Below, piece after piece: positions 1-9,258 of a stretch of DNA of 64,000 bases. The stretch's first letter is position 1; every line of letters begins with the position of its first letter. Where the stretch lies: contig JBHGNT010000001.1 of assembly GCA_043228905.1 (NCBI GenBank), positions 9,672,001 through 9,736,000 of the forward strand, in the 5' to 3' direction. Both the position numbers and the translations under genes were made by a program. The DNA comes from Azolla caroliniana (lineage: Eukaryota; Polypodiophyta). Under the pieces are notes generated by a model. It had not been told where the DNA came from, made no database searches, and saw nothing but the letters and a program-made list of their open reading frames with translations.

Positions 1-1428
1 CATCGCGAACGGAACTTGGAGTATGCCATTCCAATATTGTTCGAACTTTCGCTAGATCCATGAAGATACCTTTGGATGGATAGGTATAACCCAAGAACTC
101 AACTTCTTTGCAATCAAAACTGCACTTCTCTAGTTTGGCATAAAGACCATACTCTCTTAAGTGTTGGAGTACCTTCTGGACATGTATATCATGCTCCGCT
201 TGTGTTCTAGAGTAAATCAATAGATCATCTAAATAGATGATAAGAAAGGTATCTAGAAAATCTCGGAAAATGTCATTTGCCATATGTTGAAACACGGTAG
301 GAGCAATTGTGAGCCCAAAAGGCATAACTGTATACTCGAAATGGCCATATCGAGTGCGAAATGCAGTCTTCCACTCGTCTCCCGGTCGAATACGGACAAG
401 ATTATATGCACCCCTTACATCAATCTTGGTAAAATGCTTTGCCCCACCAATGCGGTCTAAAAGACTGGAAATTAAAGGTAGAGCATACCTATTTCTTATT
501 GTCACTTTATTTAATCCCCAATAATCCACGACCAAACGAAGTGAGCCATCCTTTTTCTTCACAAAAAAGATAGGAGCACCAACTGGTGACTTTGAATGTC
601 GAATAAATCCACTTGCAAGATTCTCATCAATGTATGCTCGAAGAACCTCAAGTTCTGTTGGTGACAGATTGTAGATCGGACCCCATGGTGGCTCTTTTCC
701 TGGCTGTAGATCAATGGGACAATCGTATGGCCGATGCTTTGGAAGTACATTAGCTTTGACTTTGTCAAAGACATCAGCATATTCTTGGTACTTTTTAGGA
801 ATGTAGACCTCTGACGTCCCTTGAGTGTCACTAGAAGGTGCAGCTAATATGGCAAATAAGAATAAATCTTCTTTTGCTCCTTCTTGGCATAATTGTTCTA
901 GGGTGATGGTTAAAATTTGATGAAGAGGAACAACATGTTTGGTAGAGGGTGAATTGGTAACACTATGTTTTTCAAGGGGAGGATCCTAGGTTCGACCCTT
1001 GACTACTATGTTTCCTTTTGAAGGGCACCTAATTTCTCGTCGTCTCCAATCAATTATTGGGTTGTGTAGCTCGAACCATGGCAAACCAAGGACTATTGGA
1101 TGCGCAGGGCTAAGGATTATGTTAAAGGAGACCGCACATCCTAAATCACCTAAGAGTATGTGTATCGGCTAAGACTCCTCAAATATCTTTCCAGAAGCTA
1201 TGGGACGTCCATCAATCACTACTACGGAAACTGGGCAAGGAAGTTTATGCAAGGCTATTTGATGTTTTCGGGCAAAATCTCTATCCATGAAACAAGAATT
1301 GGCTCCGGTATCTAAGAGAGCTAGGACATGAAGTTGACAACTTGGTGTCCTAACTTGTACTTGGCTTGAGAAAACTCTACTAACATGCTTGAAAGAGATG
1401 GAACCCACACTAGGCTGTACAGATCTAG
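1..1428 (-). pseudogene. Element A (Ty3/gypsy) pol, part 1: protease and reverse transcriptase, broken
   Basis: Read on the minus strand, this stretch encodes an aspartic protease (LLDTGANSCFMD, about 1,290-1,320) and then a Ty3/gypsy reverse transcriptase with the IYLDDLLIYS active-site segment near 200-240. The order protease then RT fits a gypsy pol. In-frame stops are visible, for example at about 1,170 and 985, so it is decayed. It is cut at 1,428 by insertion of element B and resumes at 7,092; RNase H, integrase and the 3' LTR lie off the left edge of the window. Its closest relative in view is element B itself, with near-identical motifs such as VVVIDGRPIASG. Confidence 0.88.
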
Positions 1429-1855
1429 TGTCATGATATGGCAAGACTCGAACCCATGACCTTATGCTACATGGGTCGAGCTCTTGACCATTAGCCTATA
1501 CATTGTAATACGTAGTTTATTTTCATTTATGTTTTATTATAGAAAATTGATGTATATTCCAGAGAAACCTGGAACATTCTAGAAACTTCAGGAGTATTCC
1601 GTAGAACACTATAAAAGGAGGCACAAGGCATTATTTCGAACCAAATCGGTTCAACGCCAGTCTTAAGCCTCCTAGCTATTGTACATTTTCTTCATATAAT
1701 ATATATCTCTTCTTATCATCACTCTCTCTCGATCTCGATCTCTCTCTCCCTCCCTCTCACTCACTCTTTCCTTCTCTCGAGATTTCTTCACCTCTCTTAG
1801 TACTAATACTTCTTTTAGTACTAATTCCTTCTCTGTCTTCGTACTGTTCCTGACA
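1429..1855 (+). repeat. 5' LTR of element B
   Basis: Starts TGTCATGA and ends CTGACA, 427 bp. It contains a TATA box at 1,610-1,616 and a perfect four-unit heat-shock element (GAACATTCTAGAAACTTC) at 1,572-1,589, about 20 bp upstream of the TATA box. The match to 6,662-7,091 defines its ends. The bases just after the LTR (GTTTGAACCG) do not match the usual TGGTATCAGAGC primer site, so priming is unresolved. Confidence 0.93.
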
Positions 1856-1928
1856 GTTTGAACCGATTTTCCTACCTTCTGTCTCTCTCATTTCCTACTA
1901 ATCTCTTATTCCTCTTTTCTTTCATCCC

Positions 1929-3080
1929 ATGGCCACTGTTAGCACTGAAGAATATCAATCTGTTTTCTCAGAATTTCAATGCTTGAAAGAGAAGTTCCAT
2001 GCTTTGGAACAAGAAAACCAACGGTTGCTGGGGGATCTTCAACAAATCTCCTTAGAAAAGCAGCAAACGCAACAACAGCTTGGGGAACTTGCGTTACGCG
2101 TGCAACAACTCGAAGCAACCATTGTAGCGATGCAACAACAAGGGCCCGGAACACAAGGGATTCATAAAGAACCCAAGATTGGCCTTCCCACGAAGTTCGA
2201 TGGAACGCGGTCGCAATTTAGAGGGTTCCTTAACCAGGTACGATTAGTTATTCAAATGCATCCTTCCCGATATCCCATCGATGCATCACGAGTGGGTTTA
2301 GTAGGCACTTTGTTAAGTGGCTCAGCGTTGGCATGGTTCGCTCCACTATTAGAAAAGGAATCTCCATTACTCAACAATTTTGAAGAGTTTCTAGGTGAGT
2401 TTAAAGCATGTTTCGGAGATACTGACAGCATCAGGACCGCAATCAACAAAATTCGGCGATTACGCCAAGGTGATCGTCCAGCCTCCGCATATGCTGCAGA
2501 TTTTCGCCTACTCGCCGCTGATATCCCTTGGGATGATCAAGCGTTGATGAAGCAATTCCGTTATGGTTTACGCAACGACGTCAAGGATTTGCTCTTGACC
2601 TTCCCCGAAGAGCCAAAGTCCTTAACAGAAGCAATCAGTCGCGCGGTGAGATGTGACCACCGCCTCTTTGAGCGACGTTCGGAACGACAACTACAGATGC
2701 CGAGGGCAAGATCAGAGCCCACCTACGCCTCAGTGGTAGCAAGACCTTTTCCGAGGGAGTCATATAATGCGCCTCCAGCGAATACTCCGACTCCGATGGA
2801 GATTGACACTACACGTCGTCGAGGGCCATTATCCGAAGAAGAAAAGCAGTGACGTCGTACAAATCGACTATGTCTTTACTGCAGTGGACCAGGACATATT
2901 GCAATAAATTGCCCCCATAGGCCAAGAAGACAGGTAAACCAAATAGTCGCTAGTTCTAATTGTACTAAACCCGAGCCTATTTTAGTAGGGATATCTGATA
3001 GTCCTAATAGTACTAATAGTCGAGATCTAGCGAATAGATTTGATGTCCTTAGTAAGTTAGAAGAAGAGTTAAACGACTAA
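1929..3080 (+). pseudogene. Element B gag, with premature stop before the zinc knuckle
   Basis: The start at 1,929 (MATVSTEEYQ) is followed by an N-terminal coiled coil rich in Gln, then a capsid-like domain (PTKFDGTRSQFRGF, SALAWFAPLLEKESPLL) typical of sushi/Tcn1-like Gag. TGA at 2,850-2,852 interrupts it where the related element A has CGA (Arg), a CpG-type C-to-T change. Past the stop the same frame holds an intact CX2CX4HX4C zinc knuckle (CLYCSGPGHIAINC, about 2,871-2,912) and runs to the natural stop TAA at 3,078-3,080. Pol lies in the -1 frame and overlaps this end. Confidence 0.9.
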
Positions 3081-6000
3081 GTCCAACCAAAATAGGAGTC
3101 GTTTGGTTGGACAACCCTAGATCTGTGCAGCCCATTAGTGGTTCCATTCCCTCTAAGCAAGTTAGTGATGTGTTCATAGCCCAAGTAATAGTTAGTACTA
3201 AAAGTACCCCTCCAGTACTTGTCCTAGCACTCCTAGATTCCGAAGCTAACTCTTGCTTTATGGATAAGAAATTTGCTCAAGCTCATAAGATATCCCTAAG
3301 AAAACTCCAGTGTCCAACCTCTGTAGTAGTCATTGATGGACGTCCCATTGCTTCCGGAAATATCATAGAAGAGTCAGAGCCCATTAATATTGTCCTAGAT
3401 AACTTAGCATGTGTAGTATCATTTAATATTATTAGTATCCCAGAACATCCCATAGTTTTAGGATTACCGTGGTTCGAGTTACATAACCCAGACATAGATT
3501 GGAGAACAAGAGAAATCCGGTGTCGACAAACCCAAGGGTCAACTCAGAAGATGGCAACCATTTCGCTACATCAGTTGCGTAAAGAAGGGCACAAGGAGGA
3601 AATGTTCCTCTTTGCAATATCAGTAAACCCCTCCAACACCACTAAAGAAGAATCCACCGTTCAACTTCCCGAGAAGTATCGTCATTACGCCGATGTGTTC
3701 GATAAAGTACAAGCCAATACACTTCCTTATCATCGACCGTACGATTGCCCCATCGATTTACAACTGGGAAAAGAACCGCCATGGGGACCGATCTACAATT
3801 TGTCACCAACCGAGCTGGAAGTCCTTCGGGCCTACGTAGAGGAGAATTTGGAAAATGGTTTCATTCGGCATTCGAAATCTCCAGCCGGCGCGCCCATTTT
3901 CTTCGTCAAGAAAAAGGATGGATCTCTTCGTCTCGTTGTAGATTACCGTGGCCTGAATAAGGTTACAATCAGGAATAGGTATGCTCTTCCCCTTATCTCA
4001 AGTCTTTTAGAACGGATCAATGGTGCCAGGTTCTTCACGAAGATTGACTTACGGGGAACATATAACCTCGTACGGATCCGACCAGGAGACGAATGGAAGA
4101 CCGCGTTTCGCACCAGATATGGACACTTTGAGTATACGGTCATGCCGTTCGGCCTCACTAATGCGCCGGCAGTCTTCCAACACATGGTTAATTATATATT
4201 CCGAGATCTATTGGATGATTGTTTGATCATCTATTTGGATGATCTACTGGTTTATTCAAAGACCCAAGAAGAACATGATTCTCATGTACTATTAGTACTA
4301 AAACGACTTCGAGAACATGGTCTGTATGCAAAGCTGGAAAAATGTAGTTTCGGGTGCAACCAAGTGGAATTTCTCGGCTACATCATTTCGTCAGAAGGCA
4401 TCTCCATGGACCCAGCTAAGGTCAAAACGGTGGTAGAATGGCAAACTCTGCGTTCAATGCGAGATGTGCAATGCTTCCTAGGCTTTGCCAATTTTTACCG
4501 GAAGTTCATACAAGATTACTCAAAGATCGTTCTACCTCTCACACAACTTACCAGGAAGGGACAACCGTTCATCTGGTCTAAAGAAACGGACATGGCTTTC
4601 GAGAGTCTTAAAAAGGCATTTACATCGGCTCCAATTCTAGCTCATGTCGATCCGGAAAAACCATTCATTATCGAAGCTGACGCATCGGATTTTGCATTGG
4701 GGAGCATTCTATCACAACAGGGGAATGATGAGAAGCTACATCCTGTGGCTTTTCACTCACGCAAGTTTGACGCCGCCGAAATCAACTACGAAATTCATGA
4801 TAAGGAGCTATTGGCAATAGTGGATTCTTTTATGCAATGGAGGCATTTTTTGGAGGGATCCTCTCATCCGATCACCGTATTTAGTGACCACAAGAACGTT
4901 GCCTACTTTCAGGATGCTCGTGTGTTGAATCGACGTCAAGCTCGGTGGGCCCACTTCCTCACGCGTTTCGACTTCAAAATTACTTATCGTCCGGGGAAGC
5001 ACCAAGGGAAGGCAGATGCATTATCACGGTGTTCGTATCTAGCACCCCGTCCCGGCGAGCCAGCTTTCGATAACCAAAAACAAGTCATCTTGGGACCGGC
5101 ACGACTACAAGCAACACAGATCTTTGACATGCCCATGGATTCCCGCGTTATCGATACCATACGCGAAGACTTGAAGACAGATGCGTTCGCCCAAGCTATA
5201 CTAGCACAAATTGATCCCTCTCGAGCGTCGTGTTCACAGTCGCAACCACCAGGTACGGACTATCGGCAATTCAAATACCATGATGGATTACTCTTCTTTA
5301 AAGAACTTTTGTATGTTCCTAATGGTTCTTGCCGCCTTCAAGTAGTACAAAACTGTCATGACACATATACAGCTGGGCATTTTGGTAGTACTAAAACGCT
5401 ACATTTAGTACAACGATCATTCTGGTGGCCCTATATGCGACAATTTGTCGAGGATTTTGTTCGGACTTGTGATACATGCTGCAGAGCGAAAATGCCAAGG
5501 CATCATCCATATGGTTTATTAGAACCATTACCAATTCCAAGCAAGCCGTGGCAATCCATTGCTCTAGACTTCATCACAGATCTTCCAGCCTCTAAGGGGT
5601 TCAATGCGATTCTAACGGTGGTCGATTGATATACGAAGATGGCTCATTTCTTGCCATGTACTAAGGAGATCTCCAGTGAAGACACTGCCGAAATTGTCAT
5701 GCATGAAGTATGTCGGTATCATGGACTTCCCGATAGTATCATCAGCGACCGTGGACCCCAGTTCGTGTCAAAATTCTGGAAGCACCTTTTTAACATGCTC
5801 AAGGTCACTTCTGGAAGCACCTCTCCTCCGGCTACCACCCACAAACCGACGACCAAGCCGAACGAACCAATCAAACGCTGGAGCAGTATCTACGGTGCTT
5901 TCTCAGCTATCATCAGGATAACTGGGCAGATATTCTCCACTTCGCCTAATTTGCCTATAACAACTCTATCCACGCATCCACTAAAGTTACGCCATTTTAT

Positions 6001-6669
6001 GCTTATATGGGATGTCATCCCCGGTGGTGTGTACTTGAAACCCCAGAGGTGTCCACAAATCCTTGTGCAGAGGATCGTTTGGAGAGGTTACGCAAGATAC
6101 AAGTGGATTTATCTACTCATCTCCAACAAGCTCAAGAAACACACAAGGTTTATGCGGATCGTCATCGACTCCCATCTAGTTTTAACATTAGAGATCGGGT
6201 ATGGCTACTCCGACGACACATCAAGACTACTCGCCCATGCGAGAAGTTGGATTATCGGCGATTAGGTCCCTTCCGTATTATAGGAAAGATTAATGATGTC
6301 GCTTTTCGTCTTGATCTACCTCCACAACTTCGGATACATCCGGTGTTTCATAGTTCTCTCCTTGAACCCTATCAAGAGAGCACCATCCCAGGACGTATTA
6401 CACAGCCTCCACCCCCGATCGAGCTTGAAGATGGACCTGAGTACGAGGTTGCCGCCATCCTTGATTCCAAGCTTGTTCGCAACAAGCTCTACTATCTAGT
6501 CGATTGGCTAGGATATAGTCCCAGCGAGCGTACTTGGGAACCGATAGAGAATGTCACCAATGCTCGTGCTCTTCTTGAAGACTTCCATCGTCAATATCCA
6601 GACAAACCGGATCCTCAATCAAAAATGACTCATTACACTCGTCGTTTTAAAGGGGGGATAGTGTCATGA
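3056..6669 (+). pseudogene. Element B pol: protease, RT, RNase H, integrase, chromodomain (several breaks)
   Basis: The frame opens at 3,056, overlapping the end of gag in the -1 phase. In order: protease with DSEA in place of the catalytic D-S/T-G-A (3,238-3,249), RT with YLDDLLVYS near 4,233-4,259, RNase H (EADASDFALGS), integrase zinc-finger region and catalytic core (LDFITDLP, SDRGPQF, QAERTNQ), then a chromodomain (YLVDWLGYSPSERTWEP, about 6,490-6,545). Breaks: CGA-to-TGA stop at 5,627-5,629, a one-base frameshift near 5,810 inside a duplicated TCTGGAAGCACC, and a TAA near 5,950. The last codons run into the 3' LTR. A chromodomain in this position is thought to guide integration to modified chromatin. 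Confidence 0.93.
3068..3112 (+). promoter_or_regulatory. Probable -1 ribosomal frameshift signal between gag and pol of element B
   Basis: Heptamer G-TTA-AAC at 3,068-3,074 is in correct gag phase, four codon positions before pol would otherwise be lost. The gag stop TAA is at 3,078-3,080. A six-base spacer is followed by a perfect 11-bp stem: GTCCAACCAAA (3,081-3,091) pairs with TTTGGTTGGAC (3,102-3,112) around a 10-base loop. Slipping by -1 enters exactly the pol frame. GUUAAAC is an established slippery heptamer in arteriviruses. Function here is inferred from geometry and from conservation in element A. Confidence 0.75.
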
Positions 6670-7091
6670 TATGGCAAGACTCAAACCCATGACCTTATGC
6701 TACATGGGTCGAGCTCTTGACCATTAGACTATACATTGTAATACATAGAATATTATTTTCATTTATATTTTACTATAGAAAATTGATGTATATTCCAGAT
6801 TTCTCTGGAACATTCTAGAAACTTCAGGAGTATTCCGTAGAACACTATAAAAGGAGGCACAAGGCATTATTTCGAACCAAATTGGTTCAACGCCAGTCTT
6901 AAGCCTCCTAGCTACTGTACATTTTCTTCATATAATATATATCTCTTCTTATCATCACTCTCTCTCTCTCTCTATGTCTCTCTCCCTCCCTCTCACTCAC
7001 TCTTTCCTTCTCTCGAGAGTTCTTCACCTCTCTTAGTACTAATACTTCTTTTAGTACTAATTCCTTCTCTGTCTTCGTACTGTTCCTGACA
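6662..7091 (+). repeat. 3' LTR of element B
   Basis: 430-bp copy of the 1,429-1,855 LTR. It is preceded by a short purine-rich tract (AAAGGGGGGATAG) that serves as polypurine tract and also encodes the last residues of pol. The four-unit heat-shock element is preserved at 6,808-6,825. The adjacent CCAGATTTCTCTGG palindrome differs from the 5' LTR version. Confidence 0.93.
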
Positions 7092-7100
7092 TCTAGGACT

Positions 7101-7145
7101 GTCCAACCAAACGGCTCCGATTTTGGCCAGACTTATTCGTTTGAC
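7101..7145 (-). promoter_or_regulatory. Element A gag-pol frameshift region with conserved hairpin
   Basis: On the minus strand, GTCAAAC (7,145-7,139) replaces B's GTTAAAC, again six bases before a stem. The stem arms at 7,132-7,122 and 7,111-7,101 form 11 pairs, three of them G-U wobbles, with a 10-base loop. Sequence has drifted but every pair is kept, which supports a selected RNA structure. The changed heptamer may have weakened slipping in this copy. Confidence 0.6.
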
Positions 7146-8371
7146 TCCTCATCTAATTGGTTTAGGACCTCAAACTTATTGGATAGAGTTGGATTACTAG
7201 AAACACTAGTTGGCATAGTTTCAACAATGCTAGACTCATTTCTATTATCAATAATGCTAGACTCATTTCTATTATCAATAATGCTAGACCCATTTCTATT
7301 ATCAATAATGCTAGACTCATTTCTATTATCACAGTTAATGTGATGTACCTGACGTCTCGGTCTGTGTGCACAATGAATGGCAATATGTCCTAGACCTCCA
7401 GAATATAAGCATAATCGATTTTCTCGACGACGTTGTTTCTCTTCATCAGATAAAGGTCCTCGTCGCCGGGTCATATCAATTTCCATCGGTGTCAGGCTAT
7501 CCAGTGGTGTTGGGCTACGTGCTTGTTGTGGAGTTGGGACGGGGCTATATTGTTGCCTTGGAGATTGTGCCATCACTGATGCATAAGTTGGCGTAAATCT
7601 TGATCTTGTTTGTTGTTGTTGTCGCTTGGACCGACGCTTAAAAAGCCGATTATCACACCGTATTGCTCGGCTAATAGCTTCTGTAAGGGATTTTGGATAC
7701 TCAGGGAAGGTAATAAGTAAATCTTTTACATCTCCACATAGGCCCAAACGAAACTGCTCCATTAAAGCTTGTTTGTCCCAAGAAATATCACTTGCAATGA
7801 GACGAAAATTGGTTGCATACGTTGACGTTGGTTGATCCCCTTGTCGCAATGTGTGAATATTGTTGATTGTCGCTCTTACACTATCTGGGTCTCCGAAGCA
7901 AGCCTTAAACTCTTCGATAAATTCTTCAAAGTTGTTGAGTAGGGGCGAATTTGCTTCTAGCAATGGAGCAAACCATGACAATGTCGTGCCAGTCAATAAA
8001 GTGCCCACTAACCCAACTCGAGATGAATCCGTCGGATAACGCGTGGGATGCATCTGAATTACCAACCGCACTTGATTTATAAAACCCCGAAAATGTGCTC
8101 TCGACCCATCGAATTTAGCTGGGAAGCTGATTTTGGGCTCCTTAAGAACTACTTGACTGTCGACTTTTAGTTGTTGTAAAGCTACTATTGCCGACTCTAG
8201 TTGTTGAACCCTTCGTGTAAACTCGTCGTGTATTTGTTGCTTCTCTAGCGAAACCTTCTGTAGGTCTTCAAGCAATCGTTGATTCTCCAGCTCTAGTGAT
8301 GCAAACTTGCTTTTGAGATTCTCAATTTCTGCAACAAGGGCGAAGTATTCTTGTGGGTTGCCAATAGCCAT
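7133..8371 (-). CDS. Element A Gag polyprotein
   Basis: An open frame of 412 codons, read on the minus strand from ATG at 8,371-8,369. It has an N-terminal coiled coil, a capsid-like region (PAKFDGSRAHFRGF, TTLSWFAPLLEANSPLL) and a zinc-knuckle-like segment near residue 320 (CLYSGGLGHIAIHC) in which the second Cys is Ser. After this come tandem copies of an 8-residue unit (NRNESSII, about 7,205-7,340) created by a 24-bp repeat. It ends at TAA 7,135-7,133. The six bases after the slip site and the downstream hairpin match element B. It is intact as a reading frame, but the zinc knuckle is damaged. Confidence 0.88.
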   Translation of the reverse strand: MAIGNPQEYFALVAEIENLKSKFASLELENQRLLEDLQKVSLEKQQIHDEFTRRVQQLESAIVALQQLKVDSQVVLKEPKISFPAKFDGSRAHFRGFINQVRLVIQMHPTRYPTDSSRVGLVGTLLTGTTLSWFAPLLEANSPLLNNFEEFIEEFKACFGDPDSVRATINNIHTLRQGDQPTSTYATNFRLIASDISWDKQALMEQFRLGLCGDVKDLLITFPEYPKSLTEAISRAIRCDNRLFKRRSKRQQQQTRSRFTPTYASVMAQSPRQQYSPVPTPQQARSPTPLDSLTPMEIDMTRRRGPLSDEEKQRRRENRLCLYSGGLGHIAIHCAHRPRRQVHHINCDNRNESSIIDNRNGSSIIDNRNESSIIDNRNESSIVETMPTSVSSNPTLSNKFEVLNQLDEESNE

Positions 8372-8430
8372 GGGTACTTACTAGTGTTTGTGGAAGAGGC
8401 TAGACGAGAAGAAGGAAATTCGAATCAAAC

Positions 8431-8908
8431 TGTCAGAACCAAGAGAGAAGGTAAAGTGATAGAAGAGAGATATAAAGAGATCACAAGAAGAGGAATGAAA
8501 TGATAAGAGAAGAATGAATGTATTAAAGTAGAATAAGAATGGATATAAGATAGGCAATGAGAGCTTAAGACTGGTGTTGATTCGAATTGGTTTTGAGAAG
8601 AATTGTATGTCCATATTTATAGGTTCCTATAGAATAACCTAGTGATTTCTATAATGTTCTAGAATGTTCTAGACCTAGAATATTCTAAGATGTTCTAGGA
8701 TATTCTAGAATGTTCTTGGATATTCTAGAATGTTCTAGGATGTTCTAGAATGTTCTAGAACATTTACAATATCAGTCTATTACAAGAAGTAGCTTTTATT
8801 CTTTCATATAATCATATGTTATCTTAATGGTTAGGTTCTTGATTATGTATTACAAGGTCTTGGGTTCAAGCTTAAGTGAAGCCACATAATGTTCACGGAT
8901 TCATGACA
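8431..8908 (-). repeat. 5' LTR of element A, with heat-shock-element array
   Basis: On the minus strand it begins TGTCATGA (8,908) and ends TTCTGACA (8,431), 478 bp. A dense run of TTCTAGAATG/TTCTAGGATG units fills about 8,650-8,765 and includes a perfect four-unit heat-shock element at 8,743-8,760. A TATA-like CCTATAAATA lies downstream on the same strand at about 8,615-8,625. It is the same family as the LTR at 24,917-25,334 and a relative of the element B LTR. Confidence 0.88.
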
Positions 8909-9077
8909 TATGGAGTGAAATTGTATGTAGCCACTCTAAAGAGCCAATATGATGGCCTCAAGGGCAGCTCTGATAGAGTTGAAAGACAACGAATAGCCTT
9001 CATCCAACAATGGTCGTCCTCTCCCTTTCTTGAGTCAGTGGGCATCCACATAAGATGGAACAATCGCGTCCCTACAG

Positions 9078-9258
9078 GGATTTATACATAATCATCTCAT
9101 TTGTAAAATTTTATAACTAATGGAAGGAGTTTTTATTTGGAAAATAAATAAATAAAATGGAGCAATTGGATTTATACATAATCATCTCATTTGTAAAATT
9201 TTATAACTAATGGAAGGAGTTTTTTATTTGGAAAATAAATAAATAAAATGGAGCAATT
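9078..9258. repeat. Two-copy tandem duplication, period 90 bp
   Basis: A unit beginning GGATTTATACATAATC at 9,078 is repeated at 9,168. The copies differ only by one extra T in the poly-T run of the second. Each ends in an AATAAATAAATAAAATGG block. The near identity implies a recent local duplication. Confidence 0.9.

Larger units (their letters stand above)
1429..7091 (+). mobile_element. Element B: complete Ty3/gypsy chromovirus-type LTR retrotransposon
   Basis: Two LTRs of 427 and 430 bp (TGTCATGA...CTGACA) flank gag, protease, RT, RNase H, integrase and a C-terminal chromodomain. The element is flanked by a perfect 5-bp duplication, TCTAG at 1,424-1,428 and 7,092-7,096. It sits in the opposite orientation inside element A, just after A's gag-pol junction. 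The LTRs differ at more than a dozen visible sites, and both gag and pol carry nonsense mutations, so this copy is not young and not autonomous. The Gag resembles the sushi/Tcn1-like type rather than common seed-plant chromoviruses; the lineage call is from memory of family features. Confidence 0.95.
7092..8908 (-). mobile_element. Element A (Ty3/gypsy), part 2: gag and 5' LTR
   Basis: This is the 5' part of the minus-strand gypsy element whose pol lies at 1-1,428. Removing element B and one TCTAG copy restores a continuous gag-pol junction. Gag is at 7,133-8,371 and the 5' LTR at 8,431-8,908. The 3' half of the element is outside the window, so its target duplication cannot be tested. Confidence 0.92.

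Noticed and set aside
9078-9258. CRISPR-like or satellite array
   Set aside because: Only two directly adjacent copies without spacers, in a plant nuclear context.
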